From Prevotella sp. UBA3757 (GTDB taxonomy: Bacteria > Bacteroidota > Bacteroidia > Bacteroidales > Bacteroidaceae): a DNA stretch of 9,763 nt. Where the stretch lies: assembly GCA_002371715.1 (NCBI GenBank), contig DFGF01000134.1:61909-71671 (forward strand), in the 5' to 3' direction. Within the stretch, counting starts at the first letter, position 1. Each line of letters opens with the position of its first letter. The position numbers and the translations under genes are program-made. Shown in pieces: positions 1 to 7,600 of the stretch. The notes under the pieces were generated by a model. The model saw only the letters and a list, made by a program, of their open reading frames with translations. It was not told where the DNA came from and did no database searches.

Positions 1-1
1 T

Positions 2-43
2 TTAATCTTTAATCTTTCATTTTTAATTTTTCATTTTTAATCT
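2..43. repeat. Degenerate 7-bp tandem tract before the HD gene
   Basis: Six consecutive 7-bp units, variants of TTAATCT and TTCATTT, fill the space up to the ATG at 48. The tract is almost pure T/A with a few C. It is one of five tracts of similar length and period in the window. It leaves no room for a recognisable ribosome-binding site, which is usual for Bacteroidota. Confidence 0.8.
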
Positions 44-47
44 TTTC

Positions 48-680
48 ATGCCTCACCCGTCGTTAGACCTCGTAGAGTTCATCGAGACCAAGATACTGCC
101 CCAGTACCAGCAGTTCGACCGTGCCCACAACATGGAGCACGTCACGCGCGTCATACGCAACTCGCTGCAACTGGCCCAGCAGACCGGTGCTGACGTCGAC
201 ATGGTCTACGCCATAGCCGCCTACCACGACCTCGGACTCTCCGGGCCGCGCGCCATCCACCACCTGACCAGCGGCAAGATACTCATCAGCGACGCCCGCC
301 TGCGCCGCTGGTTCAGCCCCGAACAGCTGCGGCTCATGAAGGAGGCCGTCGAGGACCACCGCGCCTCGGCATCGCGCGCCCCGCGCAGCATCTACGGCAA
401 GATAGTGGCCGAGGCCGACCGCGACCTGGAACCCGCCACCGTCATCCGCCGCACCATACAGTTCGGACTGGCCAACTACGCCCAACTGGACCGCGAGGGC
501 CACTGGAACCGACTACTGGAGCACCTCGACGAGAAATACTCGGCCCGAGGCTACATCCACCTCTGGATCAGCGGCTCGCAGAACGAACGCTGGCTCAACG
601 AGCTGCGCCAACTCATAGAGCATCCAGACCAGCTGCGCCCCCTGTTCCTACGCCTCTACCAAGAGGAAACGGCCAAATAA
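48..680 (+). CDS. HD-domain phosphohydrolase-like protein, 210 aa
   Basis: The product is a soluble, all-helical protein of the HD superfamily, metal-dependent phosphohydrolases that often act on nucleotides or related phosphates. The metal-binding signature is visible: H31 in HNMEH, the H60-D61 pair in AAYHDLG, a further H104 in EDH, and D124 in AEADRD, spaced as in small stand-alone HD proteins. No signal peptide or membrane segment is seen, so it should be cytoplasmic. The length of 210 aa is normal for the group. ATG 48 is the first in-frame start after the AT-rich tract. menA follows 48 bp downstream on the same strand, so the two may be co-transcribed, but this does not identify the substrate. 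Membership of the HD superfamily is fairly sure; the specific reaction is unknown. Confidence 0.85.
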   Translation: MPHPSLDLVEFIETKILPQYQQFDRAHNMEHVTRVIRNSLQLAQQTGADVDMVYAIAAYHDLGLSGPRAIHHLTSGKILISDARLRRWFSPEQLRLMKEAVEDHRASASRAPRSIYGKIVAEADRDLEPATVIRRTIQFGLANYAQLDREGHWNRLLEHLDEKYSARGYIHLWISGSQNERWLNELRQLIEHPDQLRPLFLRLYQEETAK

Positions 681-684
681 ATCT

Positions 685-724
685 CTCAATTTCTCATTTT
701 CTCATTTTCTAAATCCCTCAATTT
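685..724. repeat. Degenerate 8-bp tandem tract before menA
   Basis: Five 8-bp units (CTCAATTT, CTCATTTT, CTCATTTT, CTAAATCC, CTCAATTT) occupy nearly the whole HD-menA gap and end 4 bp before the menA ATG. The length matches the other tracts in the window, but the unit sequence differs. Confidence 0.8.
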
Positions 725-728
725 CAGA

Positions 729-1625
729 ATGAAACAGAATTCCCCGAAAGCATGGCTTCTGGCCGCACGGCCCAAAACGCTGGCCGGCGCCGCCGTACCC
801 GTCATGATTGGCGCGGCGCTGGCCTGGATAGACGCCCGCGAGTTCGACGCCTTCAGCCCCACGGCAGCAGTGCTATGCCTGCTCTTCGCCTTCATCATGC
901 AGATTGATGCCAATTTCGTCAACGACTTCTTCGACTACGCACGTGGCAACGACGACCCCGCCACGCGCCTCGGCCCACTGCGCGCCTGCACACAGGGATG
1001 GGTCAGCACCGATGCCATGAAGCACGCCATAGCCGCCACCACCGTCCTGGCCTGCATGGTCGGACTGCCTCTCGTCGTCTACGGCGGACTGGAGATGCTG
1101 CTCGTCGGCGCGCTCTGCGTCGTCTTCTGCTTCCTCTATACCACCCACCTCTCCTACGTCGGCATGGGCGACGTGCTGGTGCTCGTCTTCTTCGGCCTTG
1201 TGCCCGTCACGTGCACCTACTACGTCCAGCTCCACACGTGCCCGCTGACCGTCGTCATCGCCTCGCTGGCCTGCGGACTGGTCATCGACGCCCTGCTCAT
1301 CGTCAACAACTACCGCGACCGCGACGTTGACCGCCGCGACGGCAAGCGCACCCTCGTCGTCTACATCGGTGCCAAGGCCTCCGAGTGGCTCTACCTGGCC
1401 GTGGGCGTCGTGGCCGTGCTGGCCGGCCTGCGCTTCTGGGCCGACGGCTACGTCCTGGCCTTCGTCCTGCCCCTCATTTACCTAACTCTCCACTTTTTCA
1501 CCTGGCTCAAGCTGCGCCGCATCCGCCAGGGCCGCCAGCTCAACGAATGCCTAGGCGAGACCGCCCGCAACATCTTCATCTACGGCCTCACCGTCAGCCT
1601 CGGACTGCTGCTGAGCTGTCATTGA
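729..1625 (+). CDS. menA: 1,4-dihydroxy-2-naphthoate polyprenyltransferase (MenA)
   Basis: MenA is the integral-membrane UbiA-family prenyltransferase that joins a polyprenyl diphosphate to 1,4-dihydroxy-2-naphthoate, giving demethylmenaquinone in menaquinone synthesis. Both UbiA-type aspartate motifs are present: residues 60-69 read DANFVNDFFD (N65-D66..D69), and residues 193-204 read NNYRDRDVDRRD, followed by GKRTL. R14-P15-K16-T17 near the N-terminus is the conserved RPKT start of the MenA family. Hydrophobic helices fill residues 20-60, 100-180, 215-260 and the C-terminus. The length of 298 aa is typical. The alternative within UbiA would be another quinone or heme prenyltransferase, but the NNYRDRDVD motif with RPKT favours MenA. 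It lies 48 bp after the HD gene. Bacteroidales rely on menaquinone, so this is a core gene beside accessory DNA. Confidence 0.93.
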   Translation: MKQNSPKAWLLAARPKTLAGAAVPVMIGAALAWIDAREFDAFSPTAAVLCLLFAFIMQIDANFVNDFFDYARGNDDPATRLGPLRACTQGWVSTDAMKHAIAATTVLACMVGLPLVVYGGLEMLLVGALCVVFCFLYTTHLSYVGMGDVLVLVFFGLVPVTCTYYVQLHTCPLTVVIASLACGLVIDALLIVNNYRDRDVDRRDGKRTLVVYIGAKASEWLYLAVGVVAVLAGLRFWADGYVLAFVLPLIYLTLHFFTWLKLRRIRQGRQLNECLGETARNIFIYGLTVSLGLLLSCH

Positions 1626-1662
1626 GCACACATTATGCAATAGATATATGAGTCCACTTTAA

Positions 1663-1923
1663 AAGGAAGGCCGCGGCTGCAGTGACGAGCAGCTCTACGA
1701 GAATATCCGCTTCAACCTTGTCTGGCGACAGGCCGTTGGTCTGTTCAACATCAGCGACGAATGTCCCTCGATAGACTCCTACTACAAGCTGTTCCGCCGC
1801 ATAGCCGAGTATGAGCAGAATAATCCTGAGCATGTGAACCTCTACAAGAAGATCTTTCAGAATCTGACAGCCAAGCAGATTAAGAAGTACGTGATTCATT
1901 CGCAAAACAGGTTACACCTCTAA
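1663..1923 (+). pseudogene. Transposase remnant (N-terminal DUF772-type part)
   Basis: The plus strand reads open from just after a TAA at 1660-1662 to a TAA at 1921-1923. It contains GCSDEQLYENIRFNLVWRQ, then AVGLF, SIDSYYKLFRRI and NLYKKIFQNLTAKQIKKY. This matches my memory of the N-terminal domain of Bacteroidales IS transposases (pattern SDxxLYExxRFNLLxRxAxGLF...YYxLRxRI). There is no ATG at the expected place, the catalytic DDE part is missing, and after about residue 78 the frame runs into the repeat beginning at 1911. It is therefore a broken fragment left from an insertion sequence, cut at both ends. The antisense open frame here is a shadow. The exact IS family is not assigned. Confidence 0.72.
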
Positions 1924-1939
1924 CACCTCTAACACCCGG

Positions 1940-1975
1940 ATATGCGTCCGAAGGGCTATTCCTTCGGACGCATAT
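1940..1975. repeat. Perfect 15-bp inverted repeat with 6-nt loop
   Basis: ATATGCGTCCGAAGG at 1940-1954 pairs exactly with its reverse complement at 1961-1975 across the loop GCTATT. Neither strand has a T-run directly after the stem, so it is not a textbook intrinsic terminator. It may still end transcription between the convergent menA and adhesin operons. Confidence 0.8.
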
Positions 1976-2089
1976 ACCAACCGCGATTACCTTTGACTGC
2001 ACCTGTCTGGAAGTGCTCTTTTTCATCATCTTTTGTTTAGTTTTTATGAGGTTCAACATCTTTTTTCCGAATCGCGGCCCCGTGTGTCT

Positions 2090-2193
2090 GAACGGAGGCG
2101 CCGTTTGAAAATTTAGAGGCACCATTTTTTTGCGTGGGGCCGCCATTTTTTCAAACGGAGCCTCCATTTTTTCAAATGGAGGCTCCATTTTCA
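2090..2193. repeat. Tandem array of about five ~21-bp palindromic units
   Basis: Units of 19-22 bp start near 2090, 2112, 2134, 2154 and 2175. Each carries a core close to GGAGGCTCC or GGAGCCTCC followed by a run of T and usually CAAA. The last unit contains AAATGGAGGCTCCATTT, palindromic except for its central base. Neighbouring units also pair with each other: 2157-2169 and 2174-2186 form a perfect 13-bp stem around the loop TTTC. The minus-strand open frame here (PPFEKMEAPFEKM...) is a by-product of the repeat. Confidence 0.75.
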
Positions 2194-2255
2194 AGGGACT
2201 CAGCCAGACATTTCAGGTGTAAGAGGTGTTAGAGGTGTAGCCCCTTTTTCATGAT

Positions 2256-2264
2256 GCAAAGGTA
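2256..2264 (-). promoter_or_regulatory. Candidate Bacteroidota -7 element, no clear -33
   Basis: The minus strand reads TACCTTTGC, a full match to TAnnTTTG. No TTTG is seen at the expected distance upstream. If active, transcription would run leftward into the inverted-repeat segment and its palindromic array, producing a repeat RNA rather than an obvious mRNA. Confidence 0.3.
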
Positions 2265-2288
2265 ATAGATTGGGTAAGTTTGTGATGA

Positions 2289-2338
2289 ATCACCACTGCA
2301 CTTCTCGCAGTTCTTTTGCGAGCGGGTGCAGTGGTGAT
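2289..2338 (-). terminator. Large nested stem-loop after the adhesin operon
   Basis: An outer perfect 13-bp stem (2289-2301 with 2326-2338) encloses a small internal loop and an inner perfect 6-bp stem (CTCGCA with TGCGAG, 2304-2309 and 2317-2322). It lies 24 bp beyond the stop of the 51-aa gene, so it could terminate or protect the 3' end of the minus-strand operon mRNA. No U-tract follows on either strand. Confidence 0.55.
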
Positions 2339-2362
2339 GCTTATTTATCTGTGGCCGTCAGG

Positions 2363-2518
2363 TCACTCGATGACCAATGGCACTTCATCGTCTATGACCA
2401 TCTCCGGGCCGTAGGCGGGCTCGACGACCTCGCCACCAATCTCGCCACTGATGCAGAGCATGCCCGTCTGTTCCAACTTGATGATGCCCACTGCGGGACG
2501 TATATACTGCTTCTTCAT
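2363..2518 (-). CDS. 51-aa acidic small protein, overlapping the adhesin stop
   Basis: The product begins MKKQYIRPAVGIIKLEQTG and ends in an acidic stretch containing EMVIDDEVPLVIE. It has nine acidic residues against four basic ones. The start pattern (MKKxYxxPxVxxxxxxxxGML) matches a very common family of short Bacteroidales proteins that I recognise, but whose function I do not know. Its ATG (2518-2516) overlaps the TGA of the 708-aa gene (2517-2515) as ATGA, so the two are very probably translationally coupled. It has no signal peptide and no membrane segment; there is one cysteine, C22. It is the last gene of the operon, followed by a strong hairpin. The coding call rests on the exact overlap, the family-like start and the position; the role is unknown. 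Confidence 0.78.
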   Translation of the reverse strand: MKKQYIRPAVGIIKLEQTGMLCISGEIGGEVVEPAYGPEMVIDDEVPLVIE

Positions 2519-4641
2519 TTTACGATCTCCTTTCTTCCGTTACGGATGTAAATACCTTTGGTTGCGGGGTTCTCAATGCGACGGCCGTTCAGGTCGAACC
2601 AGTGCTCCGTGCCGTCGCGGTCTGTGGCCTTCAGGCCGCTGATGGCGGTTGTCATGTCGCCAAACCGGCTGTCGAGCGTAGCGGAAGGGGCACTGGTCGT
2701 GGCCTCGATATAGGCGCGGAAGGGCGGTATGTAGGCGTGCGTGTCGCTGCCGACCCTACCCCACCGGTTGCCGCTCTGCAGGATGTAGAGGCCCTGGGCA
2801 TCGTTGTGATTCAAACCCGACAGTGTCCCTTTCAGCACGTAGCCGCCGGCCGAGCTGCTGTTGCTCACCTCACGGCTCATGGTGACGCTGGTCACGCCCT
2901 GCTGTCCGATGTCCGTCGTCGCCGTGGCAATGACCAGGTAGGGCGTCTCGGCCATCGGTGCACCGGCAATCTCGCTGAAGCTCAGCGTCGTGCCGTCACA
3001 CCCAGCCAGCGTGTAGTACTTCAGATTCTCGCTCACGGGCGGTGCGTATGGCAGACAGACGGTATAGGCCTGCGCGTCGTTCTCGTTCAGCGTACGTGCG
3101 TAGTTCAGCGTGCTCACCTCCAGGCCGGGTGTCAGGGTGCTGCCCTGCTGGTTGCCCGTGTCGAAGACGGTCACCTCGCGGTTATCCTCGCCGCCGTCAA
3201 CGATGGTGATGTTGCCGTTCTGCGTGGTGACGGCATTGATGGTGAAGTAGGCCGCAGCTGCGCCTGTATAGTTGCCGATGCCGATGGCGTTGGCCTCAGC
3301 GGTGTTGTTGCCGGCATTGATGTTGTTGGTGTAGTCCACTACGTAGTCAGTGCCGGCGGTCAGCACCTTGGTGCCCAGCAGCACAACCTGCACGGCAGGC
3401 TGCTTGGCGGTGCCGTCGTAGTCATAGACATACTGAGAGAGCACCACGATGGCTTCGCTCAGGTCGGCGGGAAGGACCGTCAGCGTATAGCTGGCCGAAG
3501 CCGAGGTGTAGTTGGTACTCTGGGCCATGCTGACCGTGATGGTCGTTGTACCTGCACCGACAATGGTCACCAGGCCCGAATTGTACACCATGGCCACACT
3601 GTTATTGCTCGACGAATAGCTGATGCTGCCGTTGCCGGTCTTTGTCGAGTACTCCTTGATGAAGGAGGCGTCGCCGTAGGTCTTCTCCACGCTGGTCGGG
3701 CTGCCAAACGAGATGCTGCCGCTGCTGCGGTTGATGGTTATCGTGGCAGAGCCGGTCTTGTCGTTATAGTTCGGCGCCGTCACCTTGTAATATGTGATAT
3801 ACGTGTCGCAGCTGGTCCAGGTGGGCTTAGTGGTGCTCCACGTGGCGTTGTCGGTACTATACTGGATGGTGTAGTCGCTGGGCTTCGTCACGCTGACGGT
3901 GATGCCTCGAGAATAGCCATCGTACGTATAGGTGCCGCCACTGGCCGAGGCGGTGATGGTGCCCTTGCCGACGGTCAGGGTGTAGCTGACGGAGGCCTGC
4001 TTCGTCTCGCTGTTATAGTTCGTCATGCCGCTGTACGTATACAATGTGCTGTTGGTGACGGTGGCGGTGACGGTGGCCGTGCCGGTGCCGGTGATGGTGA
4101 CACATCCCGTTGCGCCGTTGATGGTGGCCACGTGGTCAGAGGTACAGTCTGCGTCCTTGGTTTCAGCAGTCACGGCGTATGTCACCGTGCCGTCGCCCGT
4201 GTTGGTCAGCATGTTGGTGAAGGCGGCATCGCCGAAGACCTTGCTCACCTCCGTCTGGGCAAAGCTGATGGTGGCCGCAGTCATCTCCGAAATCATGGCA
4301 TTCACTTCGACATGGGCGGCGGGCATGGTGAAGGTCCAGGTATTGCCCGTCCCCTTTGTCATCGTCAAGCCGTCAATCACCGGAATGCTTGATGCGCGGC
4401 GCGGCGCCTGCATATCGCTGAAGGCGGCATAGCCGCGTGCGGTCACGTCCTGGACGAAGTAGCCTTCGTCGGCTGTTACTGTTACCGTCACCTCGTCGCC
4501 CTCGCTGGCGGTGGTGGCTGCGCTGTTGCCTCCCACCGTAAACGTCAGCGAGCCGTGTTCCGTGGCTGTACTGGTCAGGTTGTAGGCACTCGCAGACATT
4601 GCTGCGAGAGCCAGTACAAATATCGAAAATATCTTTTTCAT
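2515..4641 (-). CDS. Secreted multi-domain Ig-like protein, 708 aa
   Basis: This is a likely secreted or surface protein built of beta domains. Residues 1-19 are a signal peptide ending ASA|YN. Residues 20-117 form an InlB-like repeat domain (GDEVTVTVTADEGY ... WTFTMPAAHVEV). Residues 123-224 and 306-389 are bacterial Ig-like (Big) domains with the YGDASF-type start. Residues 225-304 and 390-469 resemble MBG/YDG-type domains (YTYDGYSRGI, YDYDGTAKQP). Residues 475-660 are a module shared with the 1366-aa neighbour (PYLV ... LKGTLSGL ... LYIL ... IPPFRAYIE). Residues 679-708 are the tail WFDLNGRR ... KGIYIRNGRKEIVK, which resembles the end of Bacteroidota type IX sorting domains but is shorter than the classical one. 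It starts 23 bp after the upstream gene and overlaps the 51-aa gene by 4 bp. An adhesin or structural role is inferred; no catalytic motif is seen. Confidence 0.88.
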   Translation of the reverse strand: MKKIFSIFVLALAAMSASAYNLTSTATEHGSLTFTVGGNSAATTASEGDEVTVTVTADEGYFVQDVTARGYAAFSDMQAPRRASSIPVIDGLTMTKGTGNTWTFTMPAAHVEVNAMISEMTAATISFAQTEVSKVFGDAAFTNMLTNTGDGTVTYAVTAETKDADCTSDHVATINGATGCVTITGTGTATVTATVTNSTLYTYSGMTNYNSETKQASVSYTLTVGKGTITASASGGTYTYDGYSRGITVSVTKPSDYTIQYSTDNATWSTTKPTWTSCDTYITYYKVTAPNYNDKTGSATITINRSSGSISFGSPTSVEKTYGDASFIKEYSTKTGNGSISYSSSNNSVAMVYNSGLVTIVGAGTTTITVSMAQSTNYTSASASYTLTVLPADLSEAIVVLSQYVYDYDGTAKQPAVQVVLLGTKVLTAGTDYVVDYTNNINAGNNTAEANAIGIGNYTGAAAAYFTINAVTTQNGNITIVDGGEDNREVTVFDTGNQQGSTLTPGLEVSTLNYARTLNENDAQAYTVCLPYAPPVSENLKYYTLAGCDGTTLSFSEIAGAPMAETPYLVIATATTDIGQQGVTSVTMSREVSNSSSAGGYVLKGTLSGLNHNDAQGLYILQSGNRWGRVGSDTHAYIPPFRAYIEATTSAPSATLDSRFGDMTTAISGLKATDRDGTEHWFDLNGRRIENPATKGIYIRNGRKEIVK

Positions 4642-4648
4642 AACTTTC

Positions 4649-4669
4649 TAATCGTTTAATTCGTTTAAT
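4649..4669. repeat. Short direct repeat in the gap between the two adhesin genes
   Basis: Two exact 9-bp copies (TCGTTTAAT) lie back to back at 4652-4660 and 4661-4669, covering most of the 23-bp gap and the stop codon of the 1366-aa gene. The gap has no hairpin, which supports co-transcription of the two genes. Confidence 0.5.
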
Positions 4670-7600
4670 TAACAACAACCTTCTTGCCGTTCCTGATATA
4701 AACACCCTTCTCCGTCGGGCGGCCTTGCAGTTTGCGTCCGCTCAGGTCATACCAATTGTCCAATCGTGAAATCGTCAAATTGTCCAATTGTCCAATGCCC
4801 GTAGCGTCGCCGAACACGATGTTCAGCTTGCGGGCATTGCTGTTCTTGGGCAGCTGTATCCACGCCTTGTTGGCGGGGATGTCACCGGCATCCTTCACCC
4901 ATACGAAGGCCGTGCCGTTGCAGATGTAGTAGTCGTTAGAGGTCATGTCGTCAGACGTGACGCTCTTGGCTTCGAGCGTGCCCTTGAAGTGCTGGCTGTC
5001 GTAGGTCACCTGGTCGGCACTCTCCGTACTCTTCACCATGCTCACGCTGCTCTCCACATCGTTGTCATTATAGATAATGTAAGGCATCTCTGCAGCCACC
5101 ACGCCGATGGCATCGGTCAGCTGCACCTGCGTGCTGGTAGCACTCTGCACCGAGTGGAGCGACACGCCGCTGACGCTGACCTCCATCTGGCGATTGCCGG
5201 TATCGTAGCGCGTCACGAAGCTCTTGGCAGGGATGGTGACGGTGATGCGGTCCAGTGCCTGCTCAATCTGGTTGGCGACGTTCTCCACTGCGGCATCAAT
5301 GTCCTGCTCAAAGCCCCCCAGGTTGGCAATGCGCTGTATGCCGCTCTCGAGGTCGGCCAGCGTCACGTCTTTCACATCGCTGTAGACGGTGGTGCCGCCG
5401 ATGGTGGCATAGGCGCGGACATGGTAGACGGTGGTCTCATCTGCTGCCTTGATCTGCAGCATCCAGTTCTTGTTCTGGTCCAGCACGCTCTGGGGCAGCT
5501 CGGTGGCATCGGTGATGGTCTCGGCAGCCACCTGCGTCACGCCTGTACCGCCAATCGTCAGGGCATCGCCGCTGGCGCTGGTGCTGTAGATGATGCCGGC
5601 CTTCGTAGCCTGTGCATCGGCAATAGCCTGCAGCGAAATCTTGCTGCCGTCGCTGGAGCGTGTCACCGACGTAAGGCCTACGCCGGCATTCTGAGGTGCG
5701 CTGCCGTCATAGACGGCACGCAGCGTGGTGTTGGCGTTCATGGTCAGCGTCAGCGTACTGTTGCTGCTGACGGGCTGTCCCTCGGCCTCCCAGTATGCGA
5801 AGTTCTTGCCATCCACTGTGGCTGGTGCGGTAACGGTGGCCTTCTCGCCGAAGCCGTAGCTGTCGGAGAGTGCGTCCGACCACTTGCCGTCCACATAGAC
5901 CGTCAGCTGCGTCTCAGGGGCGAGGACGAGGCTCATGTCGAGGGGCTCCTCAGTCGGGCTGTCGCCGTCCGCTCTTCTCAGCACACTGGCGGCGGCGCGG
6001 CGGGCTGGTGCGTTCTGACCGCCGGCGGTCTTCGTGACGCTGTTGGCGGGGATGTTGTCGCGCGTCGCGGGCAGGGCGTCGGTGTAGATGGTCTTGGTGT
6101 TGCCCTGCGCATCCTTATAGCGCATGTAGCCGATGCCGTAGATATAGTGCTGGCCGTTGTTCTTCTGGATGAAGCGCAGCGGCGGCATGGTGGCCATCGA
6201 GCCGCTGAGGGCCTTGGTCGGTGCCTTGGCCTCCCAGTAGATGGGGTCGTATTTCTCCACGTTCACCGGCTTGCTCTCATACATATACTTGGCCAGCTCC
6301 GAGGCGCTCATCTCGTCGAGCACGCTGTTCTCGCGCTCGGCATAGTATTTCTCCGATGCCGATGCGTCGAACGTGTTGATGTCGCCGCCGCCCAAGATGC
6401 TCGTCACCGTACAGATACCCACGCCGATGGCCTTGGCCTCAGCATCCATCGTGTAGATGCGCTCCTTCAGCTCGTAGTAGGATATGCCCTGGTTGTCGCC
6501 CATGCGGATGCCGGCGTCCAGCAGGGTATAGCCGTCGGGCAGTTTGTAGTTCATCTGGTAGAGCACGTTGTCCATGTTATAGGTCTGCCCGTCCACCACG
6601 GCCTTGTCCACATAGTTGCGGGCACTGAGTTCCACCTGCGGTGCCGTGACGGGGTTGACGTAGAGGGCGCGCACCTTCATGTTGCACGGAATGAGGAACG
6701 ACACGTAGTCGTAGGCGGCCAGGTCGTACCAGTGGGTGCCGTCGGTGCTGTACTGCCACTTCTGGAACTCCAGGTTACTGCCCAGCCAGCCCGGGGCAGA
6801 GACGGTGACTTCCTGGTTCTTCTGAAGACCCTCTTGGGGGAATCCCTTCATCTTCTCGGTGTAGTTGCCACCGCTCCACACGCCGTAGCTCACGTCGAGC
6901 GTCACCTTGGTGGAGCCAGGCTTCGTGTAACCGCAGACGATGCACTTGCCTGATGCACTGAAGGTGTGGGCCGCCAGCTCAACATCATTGCAGCCGCAGA
7001 CGGCAACATGGAGGACGCTTTCGTACTTCTGGTAGGCGGACAGCGCGCTGCCGAAGTCACTGATCTTGTAGCCTTTGTAGGCGTGTACGTGCTTCCACTG
7101 TGCCGTCAGGCCCAGGTTGGCGGTAAGGGGTGTGGTGAGGTCGAAGGGCGAGCCCTTGCCGAAGAGCCGGCCGCTCTCGGTGACCGACTTGTTGACCGTC
7201 CAGCCGTTGAAGACAAAGCCCTGGCGCGACGGCGTGCCTATTGGGAGCACGTTGTTGTAGTCCACGGTGCTCGTCAAGTTGTCAATGCCGGTGCCTCCGT
7301 TCAAGTTCAGCGTGGCAGCCACCGTGATGGGTTTCCACACGGCCGTGAAGATGGTGTTCTCGCGGATGCTGACGCTCTCATTGGCATCATATCTCTTGTC
7401 AATCTTGTTGGGAGCCGTGCCTTCCAGCACGCTCCAGTTCAGGAACTGCTTGCCCGCAGGGGCCGTGGGGGCAAATGTCGTGACGCTACCTGCCGAGGTC
7501 ACGTTGCCGTTTTCGTCGGTCGGGCATACGGCCAGGCGGTAGGTCACGCCCGTGGTGCTGGTGCTGCCGTTCAGTGTGGCCGTCGAACTGTAGTAAACCG

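Larger units (their letters stand above)
1911..2241. mobile_element. 331-bp segment bounded by 28-bp imperfect inverted repeats
   Basis: The left end (1911-1938) and the reverse complement of the right end (2214-2241) agree at 25 of 28 positions. Each end is built of a repeated core related to TAACACCTC. Inside lie a perfect 15-bp hairpin and an array of about 21-bp palindromic units. There is no convincing gene. The shape resembles a MITE-like non-autonomous element or a palindromic repeat island, and it abuts a transposase remnant. I see no target-site duplication, so the mobile-element reading is an inference. Confidence 0.4.

Noticed and set aside
1633..1905. 90-aa minus-strand open frame
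   Set aside because: It is antisense to the transposase remnant, whose plus-strand translation matches a known transposase N-terminus.
2090..2193. CRISPR array
   Set aside because: The units are contiguous with no unique spacers of 30-40 bp, and no cas genes are present.
1880..2194. 104-aa minus-strand open frame (MKMEPPFEKMEAPFEKM...)
   Set aside because: It arises from the palindromic ~21-bp array, the hairpin and the inverted repeat. The protein has no coherent composition beyond the repeat, so it was not annotated as a gene.
2602..4392. 596-aa open frame on the plus strand
   Set aside because: It is antisense to the 708-aa secreted protein, which has a signal peptide, recognisable domains and a sorting-like tail. 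The plus-strand translation is a featureless A/V/G/H/R-rich product of GC-rich antisense codons.
4788..6953. 721-aa open frame on the plus strand
   Set aside because: It is a shadow of the 1366-aa gene: no start context and no recognisable domains, with biased composition typical of antisense frames.
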